This document shows, piece by piece, positions 14,498 to 20,530 of a stretch of DNA of 20,530 nt. The position numbers and the translations under genes were made by a program. Under the pieces are notes generated by a model. The model searched no databases and was not told where the DNA came from. It worked only from the letters and a program-made list of their open reading frames with translations. The DNA comes from VGWG01 sp964580075 (GTDB lineage Bacteria > Verrucomicrobiota > Kiritimatiellia > RFP12 > JAAYNR01), in contig CAZOJL010000051.1 of the NCBI GenBank assembly GCA_964580075.1, positions 1 through 20,530 on the forward strand, in the 5' to 3' direction. Each line of letters starts with the position of its first letter. Position 1 is the first letter of the stretch.

Positions 14498-15739
14498 ATG
14501 GCACTGACACTGCAAGACCTGAAGCACGAGAAAGTCGGCGCCTGCGTATCGGGTGGCCTCGACAGCCGCACGATCGCCAAGGTGCTCACCGAAAACGGCG
14601 TGGACGTCGTCGCGTTCACCGCCGACCTCGGACAGCCTGACGAAGTGGACATCACGGACATCCGTAAACGGATGAAGCCATGCGGCGTCGACACAATCCT
14701 CGTGGATCTTAAATCCGAAATGGGCGAAGCCTGTTTCGAGGTGATCGAGGCCCAGGCGATGTACGACGGCGGCTACTGGAACTCCACCGGCATCGGCCGG
14801 GCCGTGACGGTCTGCGGCCTCATCGGCGCCATGCGCAAGCAGGGCTGCACGGTGCTGTCACATGGCGCGACCGGACGCGGCAACGACCAGATGCGCTTCG
14901 AACGCTACACCAACGTCATCGCGCCGAAAATGAAGGTCTACGCCCCCTGGCGCGACCCCGAATTGCTGGCGCGCTTTCCGGGCCGGACGCAAATGGCCGC
15001 CTATCTCGCGCAGTTCGGCATGCCCGCGCCGGTGGGCAAGAAGGATAAGAAATATTCGACCGACAGCAACCTGGCGGGGCTGTCCCACGAAGCCGAGGAT
15101 CTCGAGAGCCTGGAAACGCCCATGACCATCGTCACCCCGACCATGGGCGTGTGGCCGATGCAGGCGCCGGACAAGGCCGAGAAAGTCGCCATTCGCTTTG
15201 AAAAGGGGCGCGCCGTGGCGATCAACGGTCAGGACGTCGACCCCGTGCGCGCCATGACCCGGGCCAACACCCTCGGCGGCCGCAACGGCGTCGGCATGAA
15301 GCACGCCCTCGAAAACCGGATCATCGGCACCAAGAGCCGCGGCGTCTACGAGGCGCCGGGCATGGAAGTGCTCGGAACCGCCCTGCGCTTTCTCTACCAG
15401 GCGGTGCTCGACCGACGCGCAACCGCGCTTTTCCAACAGCTTTCGAAGCTCGTGGCCGACCAGATTTACGACGGCCGCTACTACGACCCGATGACCCAGG
15501 CCGCGCGCGCCGCGATCCGGGTCCTCGCCCGCGCCGCCAGCGGCACGGTGACGGTCTCGCTCTACAAGGGTAATATCTTTTTCCAGTCGCTCAGCGGGTG
15601 TCCCGCATCGCTCTACAACGAAGCCGATTCCTCCATGGAGGCCAGCAACGGCCTCAACCCGGTCAGTTCCCAGGGGTTTGCCGAAATTCAGAGCGTCGAA
15701 GCCCGTATGATGGCACTCGCCAAACAGATTAAGCTGTGA
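14498..15739 (+). CDS. argG: Argininosuccinate synthase
   Basis: Joins citrulline and aspartate using ATP, the step before argininosuccinate lyase. The 413-residue protein is of the E. coli-type branch: a PP-loop SGGLDS (18-23), TADLGQPDE, GIGRAV, SHGATGRGNDQMRFER, YSTDSNLAGLSHEAEDLE, and SRGVYEAPGM. The PP-loop is followed by RT where most enzymes read SGGLDTS; some PVC sequences look alike, so it is probably a lineage variant. The frame stays open back to 14402, but that DNA holds the argD-argG hairpin. The ATG at 14498 has GAGAGG (14485-14490) seven bases before it. It is the last arg gene of the cluster; argH and argF are not in the window. Confidence 0.92.
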   Translation: MALTLQDLKHEKVGACVSGGLDSRTIAKVLTENGVDVVAFTADLGQPDEVDITDIRKRMKPCGVDTILVDLKSEMGEACFEVIEAQAMYDGGYWNSTGIGRAVTVCGLIGAMRKQGCTVLSHGATGRGNDQMRFERYTNVIAPKMKVYAPWRDPELLARFPGRTQMAAYLAQFGMPAPVGKKDKKYSTDSNLAGLSHEAEDLESLETPMTIVTPTMGVWPMQAPDKAEKVAIRFEKGRAVAINGQDVDPVRAMTRANTLGGRNGVGMKHALENRIIGTKSRGVYEAPGMEVLGTALRFLYQAVLDRRATALFQQLSKLVADQIYDGRYYDPMTQAARAAIRVLARAASGTVTVSLYKGNIFFQSLSGCPASLYNEADSSMEASNGLNPVSSQGFAEIQSVEARMMALAKQIKL

Positions 15740-15763
15740 CCGGGAACATATCGGGGCGCAGAC

Positions 15764-16405
15764 ATGTCTAACCTCAGTGAGCAGCGCCAGGAACGCGAAG
15801 CCGAAGAGGCCCGCGTGAATCAGCTTGTCCGGCGCGCTCAGGAGGGAAGCATGGAAGCGGTAGACGAACTGGTGCGCACCTATCAGACGCCCATTTTCTC
15901 GCTGGCGTACCGTATGGTAAACCAGCGCGAGGAGGCCTGCGACCTCACGCAGGAAGTCTTCGTCAAGGTCTATCGCGCCATCCGGTCTTTCAAAGGCAAA
16001 TCGCGGTTTTCAACCTGGCTCCATGCGCTCGCGATCAACACCTGCCGCAGCCGGCGGAAGCGCCTGCGGCGGATCGGTTTTTTTGAAGCGACGTCCCTGG
16101 ATGCGGTCCCTGACGGGTCAGACTCGCCGCTCCCGCGCCATGAGCCGGTGGACCCCGGGGTCCGGCCCGATGCCGCGCTTGAACGGCACGAGACCCGGGA
16201 GATCGTGGGGCGCGCCATCGCGATGCTCGCCGAGGAATTTCGCGAAGTGATCGTCATGCGCGACATCCAGGGCTTGAGCTATGAGGAAATCGCCCTCGCG
16301 ACAGGCTGCCAGGCGGGGACGGTCAAATCGCGGCTCTGGCGTGCCCGAGCCAAGGTTAAAGAAGTGCTTTTGCGGGAGGGGTTGCTATGCCGTGCGCCGC
16401 AATAA
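15764..16405 (+). CDS. ECF (sigma-E/RpoE-like) sigma factor
   Basis: A 213-residue extracytoplasmic-function sigma factor. Region 2 (about 35-100) includes YRMVNQREEACDLTQEVFVK, the -10 recognition and core-binding part. Region 4 (about 153-203) has the helix-turn-helix LSYEEIALATGCQAGTVKSR. A linker of about 45 residues rich in Pro and Asp separates them. It starts 24 bp after argG and overlaps the following anti-sigma gene by 19 bp, so the two are translationally coupled. The pair is a classical ECF/anti-ECF switch: the sigma is held at the membrane until a signal releases it. What it regulates is not visible here. Confidence 0.9.
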   Translation: MSNLSEQRQEREAEEARVNQLVRRAQEGSMEAVDELVRTYQTPIFSLAYRMVNQREEACDLTQEVFVKVYRAIRSFKGKSRFSTWLHALAINTCRSRRKRLRRIGFFEATSLDAVPDGSDSPLPRHEPVDPGVRPDAALERHETREIVGRAIAMLAEEFREVIVMRDIQGLSYEEIALATGCQAGTVKSRLWRARAKVKEVLLREGLLCRAPQ

Positions 16406-17778
16406 CCGAGTGGATGGGAGACCATCTCGACGGCCGTCTGGATGCCGCGCGCGTCCGGGAGCTGGAGGCGCACCTCGCCACCTGCGAAGCCTGCCGCCGC
16501 GAATGGGAGGACCTGCAGCAGACGGTGGCGCTGATCCGCGAGTTGCCGCCGGTCACGCCCCCCGCCGACCTCCTGCAGTCCGTGCATCAACGCCTGGCCC
16601 GGCAACGCCATTCGCGGCGGGTTGTGTTTTGGCGCGTCCTCAACCTGCCGCAGACACGCGTGGCCCTCGCGGCGTCCTGTGTCATTCTGGTCGGAATCAC
16701 CAGTTTGCGGTGGCGACCGGCAAACCCCGTCGATATCGAGGACATCGCACGGCGCGCGAACCGGAATGCGCCCGCCGGTGAAGCCACCATGGCACGGTCC
16801 CTGACGAAGAGCCAGGATGCCGATAGTAGCCTCACCGCCGCAACCCAACCGGAAGAAACAGGTGCGCCGTACGCTGATAGCACCGCAGAGCTCGGGCTGG
16901 ACATCGCCGCGACAGCGGCGCCAAGCCTTGTATCCGGAAGCACGAAAACGCCGGCGCCCCTCACCAGCCATACACGCCCTGAAGGTTCAGTGGCATCGGC
17001 GAAACGGGATGATGTACTGTGGCGGGCTGATGCCGTGGCTGATGTCGTGGCTGATACCGTGGATGCTAAAAAAGCCGAAGGCGGACCGCCTCCTGCGGGA
17101 CTCAGCATCGGCGGCGGTTTCGCGCTTGAGGAACACGAACGCTCACCCTCCGAACACGCCTCACGGAGGGGCTCGGTCCCGGCCATGAAACCGCAGGCGG
17201 CAGCTCTCGAGAAGTCTCTGGAGTTGGAATCCGCCACGGCAAAAGACGAACTGAACGAGACCCCGGGGTGGCGTCAGAGCCCGCCGCCGGATGTTTCCAA
17301 ACTGGTGTCGGACAACCAGGAGCAGGATGCCCCGAAAAGGGAACGGATGTATGACGCGTCGGCGTCGCGGGTGCTGGCGTCGCGATCATCCGAACGCCGT
17401 CAGGCGGAATCGCCACGTCCGATACCGCGAATCATCGTCCTGGGCGGTGGCGATGCGGCGGCGGCACGACAGATTCTGGCCCGCTTTGTCGTTCACGCCG
17501 TCGCCGGAGAAGTCCCGGAATTCAAAGGGATAGCCGACGCCGAAGACCGCGTGAACGAGCCCGCCGACGAGCTCCGGAAAACAAAAATAGCCCCAGACAC
17601 CGCTATTTCGGGTTGGATTCAGGCGGCCGATTATGACCGGCTGCTCGCGGCCCTCAAGACCGCCGGAACCCCCACAGACGATATCCGCACGGAGCCTCCG
17701 GCGGATGGCAAGAGCAGACGCACCGAGGCCGCAGAGCTGCTTTTTGTCACCATCACCCTGACGCCCCCCTCGCCGTAA
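16387..17778 (+). CDS. Zinc-finger transmembrane anti-sigma factor with long extracytoplasmic domain
   Basis: A 463-residue protein. The N-terminal anti-sigma zinc finger (zf-HC2) has Cys3, His29, Cys33 and Cys36, in the order HLATCEAC. One membrane segment follows at about 92-108 (VALAASCVILVGITSL). The remaining 355 residues face outward: a low-complexity, Ala/Pro/Ser-rich stretch to about 335, then a compact C-terminal part (about 337-463: IIVLGGGDAAAARQILARF, then SGWIQAADYDRLLAALKTAG) of unknown family. The start ATG lies inside the sigma gene, with GGGAGGGG just upstream. Most anti-sigma factors of this type are 150-300 residues, so the outer domain is unusually long. It is the likely sensor for the sigma factor upstream. 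Confidence 0.85.
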   Translation: MPCAAITEWMGDHLDGRLDAARVRELEAHLATCEACRREWEDLQQTVALIRELPPVTPPADLLQSVHQRLARQRHSRRVVFWRVLNLPQTRVALAASCVILVGITSLRWRPANPVDIEDIARRANRNAPAGEATMARSLTKSQDADSSLTAATQPEETGAPYADSTAELGLDIAATAAPSLVSGSTKTPAPLTSHTRPEGSVASAKRDDVLWRADAVADVVADTVDAKKAEGGPPPAGLSIGGGFALEEHERSPSEHASRRGSVPAMKPQAAALEKSLELESATAKDELNETPGWRQSPPPDVSKLVSDNQEQDAPKRERMYDASASRVLASRSSERRQAESPRPIPRIIVLGGGDAAAARQILARFVVHAVAGEVPEFKGIADAEDRVNEPADELRKTKIAPDTAISGWIQAADYDRLLAALKTAGTPTDDIRTEPPADGKSRRTEAAELLFVTITLTPPSP

Positions 17779-17859
17779 TGGAATTTGATTCGCACGCACT
17801 CAATGATGAACAGACAAACGATTGCGCTCCCAGCCTCACAGTCTTCTGCCCTTTTTAGA

Positions 17860-18759
17860 ATGAATACACCGTTTCCATTTTTCGCGCGCTCATGTTCCTT
17901 CCGACTGCTGCCGCTGGTGGCGCTGCTGGGCCTTGCGGCCTGCCGCCCGCCGACACCGGCCGCACCTCCTGAAACGTCCGCTCCCCCCCCGCGCATCATT
18001 TCGCTCGCGCCGTCGCTGACCGAGATTCTCTTCGCCATCGGGGCCGGCGATTGCGTGGTCGGCCGCACCGATGTCTGCAACTATCCGCCGGAGGCGAAGG
18101 CCGTACCGGTGATCGGCAGTTTTGGCAAACCCTCGATCGAGGCCCTGGCCGCGCAAAAACCGACCCATGTCTTCAACGTGGATCTGGAGGATAAATCGCT
18201 CCCCAATCTGTTCGCCCGGCTCGGGTGGCGCAGCGAACGGATTCCCTGCTCGCGTCTCGCCGATATTCCGGATGCGATCCTGGCGGTCAGCAGCCACTCC
18301 GGCCATACAAACGCGGCGATTCGCCTCGCGGACGAGATCCGTGCCGGCATCGCGGCCCGCCGTGAAGCGGCCATCGGCGCCGACACGCCGCCGTCGGTAC
18401 TCGTCGTCGTCTGGTGGGAACCGCTGATGACCGTCGGACGACCCTCTTTCATCGCCGATCTGGTGACCCTCGCCGGCGGCCGTCTCATCACGGCGGGGAT
18501 CGAGCGTGACTATTTCACCGTCTCCGAAGAGTGGGTGTTGCGCGAAAATCCAGACGTGATCCTCTCGCTGGGCACGGAAAACCCCGGCGAAACCCTCATC
18601 CGCCTGCGCGCCACAACCGGCTGGCGCGCGCTGCAAGCCGTCAAAACGGGACGCGTCTACGATGCCTTCGACCAGGACATCGTCTGCCGGCCCGGCCCCC
18701 GCATTCTCGACGCGGTCGATCAAATCCGCGCCGTCCTGACCGTCCCGCCGCCTCAATGA
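17860..18759 (+). CDS. BtuF/FhuD-like periplasmic-binding lipoprotein (cobalamin, heme or siderophore)
   Basis: A 299-residue helical-backbone metal-receptor protein, the substrate-binding part of an ABC importer. The N-terminus has a lipobox, LAAC (Cys28). The mature part opens with PRIISLAPSLTEILFAIGAG, then GRTDVCNYPPEAKAVPVIG and GKPSIEALAAQKPTHVF, closely following the BtuF pattern. Later WWEPLMTVGRPSFIADLV fits the second lobe. The substrate is not decided by these motifs; cobalamin is the usual assignment. No permease or ATPase gene is next to it. The frame opens at 17785, but the ATG at 17860 gives a normal signal peptide; neither start has a clear ribosome site. The end overlaps the convergent eno by seven bases. 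Confidence 0.8.
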   Translation: MNTPFPFFARSCSFRLLPLVALLGLAACRPPTPAAPPETSAPPPRIISLAPSLTEILFAIGAGDCVVGRTDVCNYPPEAKAVPVIGSFGKPSIEALAAQKPTHVFNVDLEDKSLPNLFARLGWRSERIPCSRLADIPDAILAVSSHSGHTNAAIRLADEIRAGIAARREAAIGADTPPSVLVVVWWEPLMTVGRPSFIADLVTLAGGRLITAGIERDYFTVSEEWVLRENPDVILSLGTENPGETLIRLRATTGWRALQAVKTGRVYDAFDQDIVCRPGPRILDAVDQIRAVLTVPPPQ

Positions 18760-20036
18760 CGGGCGTCAAACGGGGTGGTAAAAACCGCCGCCCCGCCCAG
18801 TTCCGCCTCGATCTCCAGCAGACGGTTATACTTGGCCGTCCGTTCGCCCCGACAAGCCGAGCCGGTTTTGATCTGACCGCAGCCCATGGCTACCGCCAGG
18901 TCGGCGATAAAGGCGTCTTCCGTCTCCCCCGAGCGGTGCGAGATGATCGCACCCCACCCCGCCTCGCGGCAGAGGCGGACTGCCTCGAGGGTTTCGGTGA
19001 CGGTGCCGATCTGATTGAGCTTGATCAGAACCGCATTGGACGCCCGTTCGCGGATGCCGCGGGCAATGAAACGGGTGTTGGTCACGTAAAGATCGTCGCC
19101 GACGATTTGCACCGCCCCGCCGAGTGCGGTGGTCAGCGCGCGGAACCCCTCCCAGTCGTTCTCATCCAATCCATCTTCGATGGAGACGATGGGGAAACGT
19201 GCGGCCCAATCCCGGTAGAGCGCAATCATCCCGTCGCTGCTTTTACACCCCTGCCCCGATTTGCTCAACTGATAGTTTCCGTCCGCGGCGAACGAACTCG
19301 CGGCGGGGTCGAGGGTGATCGCCGCGTCACGACCGGGCGTGTAGCCCGCGGCCGTGATCGCCGCGACGATCAACTCACAGGCCTCCTCATTCGACCGCAA
19401 GTTCGGCGCGAATCCCCCTTCATCGCCCACCCCGGTGGCGTAGCCGTGGCGGGTCAGCAACGTTTTCAGCGCGTGGAAGGTCTCGGTGCCGCACCGCAGC
19501 GCCTCGGCGAATGAGGGAGCTCCGATCGGCATGACCATGAACTCCTGGAAGTCGACGGGGGTGTCGGCATGTTTGCCGCCGTTGAGAATGTTCATCATCG
19601 GCACCGGAAGCCGCGCCGCACCCTCGCCGCCCAGCCAGCGGTAGAGAGGCTGGCCCGCCGCAGACGCCGCCGCGCGCGCAACAGCCATCGAGACGCCGAG
19701 AATCGCGTTCGCACCCAGCCTGGCCTTGTTGGGCGTGCCATCGCATGCGATCATGAGCCGGTCGATCGCCGCTTGATCCGCGACGCTGCGCCCCGTGAGC
19801 AGCGGCGCCAGCACGGTATTGACCGCGCCAACCGCCTTCAGCACGCCCTTGCCGCCGTAGCGGGCCGGGTCGCCGTCACGCAGCTCAACCGCCTCGTTCT
19901 CCCCCGTCGAGGCACCCGACGGCACGGAGGCGGCCGCGCAGCTCCCCCCCTCAAGCGTCACACACACCCGCACCGTCGGATTTCCACGCGAATCCAAGAT
20001 CTCCATCCCCTGAACCGAACGAATCGTCTCGCGCAT
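18753..20036 (-). CDS. eno: Enolase (phosphopyruvate hydratase)
   Basis: Interconverts 2-phosphoglycerate and phosphoenolpyruvate in glycolysis and gluconeogenesis. The 427-residue protein is complete: SGASTGENEAVELRDG (40-55), GDEGGFAPNL, the metal ligands in DPAASSF, SIEDGLDENDW and GDDLYVTN, the catalytic lysine in LIKLNQIG, SHRSGETED, and QIKTGSACRGER near the C-terminus. GGAGG lies eight bases before the ATG. It is transcribed leftwards toward the BtuF-like gene, and the two stop codons overlap (eno ends at 18753, the other gene at 18759). Its product is the downstream partner of the 3-phosphoglycerate pool used by SerA. Confidence 0.97.
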   Translation of the reverse strand: MRETIRSVQGMEILDSRGNPTVRVCVTLEGGSCAAASVPSGASTGENEAVELRDGDPARYGGKGVLKAVGAVNTVLAPLLTGRSVADQAAIDRLMIACDGTPNKARLGANAILGVSMAVARAAASAAGQPLYRWLGGEGAARLPVPMMNILNGGKHADTPVDFQEFMVMPIGAPSFAEALRCGTETFHALKTLLTRHGYATGVGDEGGFAPNLRSNEEACELIVAAITAAGYTPGRDAAITLDPAASSFAADGNYQLSKSGQGCKSSDGMIALYRDWAARFPIVSIEDGLDENDWEGFRALTTALGGAVQIVGDDLYVTNTRFIARGIRERASNAVLIKLNQIGTVTETLEAVRLCREAGWGAIISHRSGETEDAFIADLAVAMGCGQIKTGSACRGERTAKYNRLLEIEAELGGAAVFTTPFDARH

Positions 20037-20087
20037 GGCATTATCCTCCCACTGTCATGGATGACTCGGCTAACCGGATCACCGTCG

Positions 20088-20096
20088 ATTGTACCA
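20088..20096 (-). promoter_or_regulatory. Possible extended -10 promoter of eno
   Basis: On the minus strand TGGTACAAT reads as an extended -10 (TGn plus TACAAT, five of six). Transcription would start near 20081, giving a leader of about 45 bases that includes the GGAGG site. The -35 region is poor. Confidence 0.35.
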
Positions 20097-20136
20097 CAGT
20101 CCGAATGAAGAGAAAGCTGAAAGCTGAAATTAGCTA

Positions 20137-20165
20137 TTGCCTTCCCCGGCGACCTGCCATACAAT
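20137..20165 (+). promoter_or_regulatory. Possible promoter of the pilin genes
   Basis: TTGCCT (20137-20142) and TACAAT (20160-20165) are 17 bases apart. The expected transcription start, seven bases after the -10, is the A of the ATG at 20172. If the pilin starts there the message is leaderless; if it starts at an inner ATG (20196 or 20208) there is a short leader without a clear ribosome site. It is divergent from eno. Confidence 0.4.
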
Positions 20166-20171
20166 GTTTTC

Positions 20172-20372
20172 ATGGTTGCGCCGTTATTGATCAGTATGCG
20201 CGGCTGGATGCGAATGCCGATGCGGCCGCCGCGTGGCGGACAGACGATGGTCGAGTATGTCATTGTCGTCGTGTCGTTGTTTGCCGCGCTGACCACACTG
20301 GCCGTACTCATGTACGCGCTGCGGCAGCAATCAAACCGGGTGCTGGACTTGATTGCGTCCGACTACCCTTGA
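20172..20372 (+). CDS. Flp-type pilin (first of two)
   Basis: A 66-residue (or shorter) type IVb/Flp prepilin. The leader is basic and ends in Gly-Gly. The predicted prepilin-peptidase site is after the second Gly, followed by QTMVEY, with Glu at +5 and Tyr at +6 as in Flp pilins. A hydrophobic helix follows (VIVVVSLFAALTTLAVLM), then a short polar tail, so the mature protein is about 43 residues. In-frame ATGs at 20196, 20208, 20214 and 20220 could be the true start; a start at 20208 gives a leader matching that of the second pilin. No good ribosome site marks any of them. Confidence 0.7.
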   Translation: MVAPLLISMRGWMRMPMRPPRGGQTMVEYVIVVVSLFAALTTLAVLMYALRQQSNRVLDLIASDYP

Positions 20373-20408
20373 ACGGATAACACCCGCCATTGGCGGAAAG
20401 GAGCGCTT

Positions 20409-20530
20409 ATGCGCATGTCATCACGCAAAGGACAGACGATGGTCGAGTACATCATCATCGTCGTGTTGATCGCCATCACCCTGATCGCCCTCTTCACCAA
20501 GTTCGGCAAGGCCATCGGCAAGAAGACCGC
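20409..20530 (+). CDS. Flp-type pilin (second, cut by window end)
   Basis: Forty codons are visible: a short basic leader MRMSSRKG, then QTMVEY with the same cleavage motif (Gly at -1, Glu at +5), a hydrophobic helix (IIIVVLIAITLIALF) and a Lys-rich stretch, KFGKAIGKK. AAAGGAG (20397-20403) lies five bases before the ATG. It is 36 bases after the first pilin and shares 20 identical bases with it over the cleavage motif (20238-20257 and 20430-20449), so the pair arose by duplication. The 3' end lies beyond the window, where tad or prepilin-peptidase genes would be expected. Confidence 0.8.
   Translation, partial: MRMSSRKGQTMVEYIIIVVLIAITLIALFTKFGKAIGKKT

Noticed and set aside
18531..19514. 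A 327-residue plus-strand frame
   Set aside because: It overlaps the end of the BtuF-like gene and runs antisense to eno; it is a low-complexity Arg/Pro/Ala shadow.
1..20530. CRISPR arrays, tRNA or rRNA genes, transposases, integrases, riboswitches
   Set aside because: No regularly spaced repeats, cloverleaf or T-loop signature, rRNA core motifs or transposase/integrase motifs were seen by eye. Small RNAs cannot be excluded without a covariance-model search.

Overview
This is a GC-rich bacterial chromosome segment from a diderm. An LptE-like lipoprotein and a BamD-like protein indicate an LPS-type outer membrane. Membrane-anchored ECF sigma factors, a formylglycine-generating-enzyme (SUMF1) domain fused to a sigma factor and the style of the arg and eno genes suggest the PVC superphylum (Kiritimatiellota, Verrucomicrobiota or Lentisphaerota). 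This placement is a judgement from sequence style, not a phylogeny.

Left third (about 1-6250): an accessory region. It holds two complete AAA/DUF4143 ATPases (116-1489, 4480-5637) and an ECF sigma-transmembrane-SUMF1 fusion on the minus strand whose SUMF1 core is missing in frame (1592-3055). It also holds an XRE regulator and nucleotidyltransferase pair resembling a toxin-antitoxin module (3177-4255), with a palindrome inside its promoter. A graveyard of gene fragments (5638-6200) includes a 284-bp, 95%-identical copy of the C-terminal part of the first ATPase. Two intergenic AT-rich promoters stand out from the GC-rich background.

Middle (6253-10972): core genes. rpoN (sigma-54) converges on serA (3-phosphoglycerate dehydrogenase). 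Divergent from serA is a two-gene envelope operon: a BamD-like TPR protein and an LptE-like lipoprotein, probably closed by an intrinsic terminator.

Right half (11071-18759): a same-strand arginine cluster, argJ-argB-argD-argG, with argB and argD overlapping by 8 bp. argJ with argB and argD supports acetyl-recycling ornithine synthesis; argC, argF and argH are not in the window. It is followed by a classical ECF sigma/zinc-finger anti-sigma pair with a 19-bp overlap, then a BtuF-like lipoprotein for metal-chelate or cobalamin binding. Enolase is convergent with the last gene and overlaps it by 7 bp. The window ends in two tandem Flp-type pilin genes, the second cut by the window edge; this is probably the start of a tad/Flp pilus or secretion locus.

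No tRNA, rRNA, CRISPR array, transposase or integrase was recognised. The most unusual items are the sigma-SUMF1 fusion with its deleted catalytic core, the palindrome-in-promoter control of the XRE/nucleotidyltransferase pair, and the paralogous ATPase remnant.
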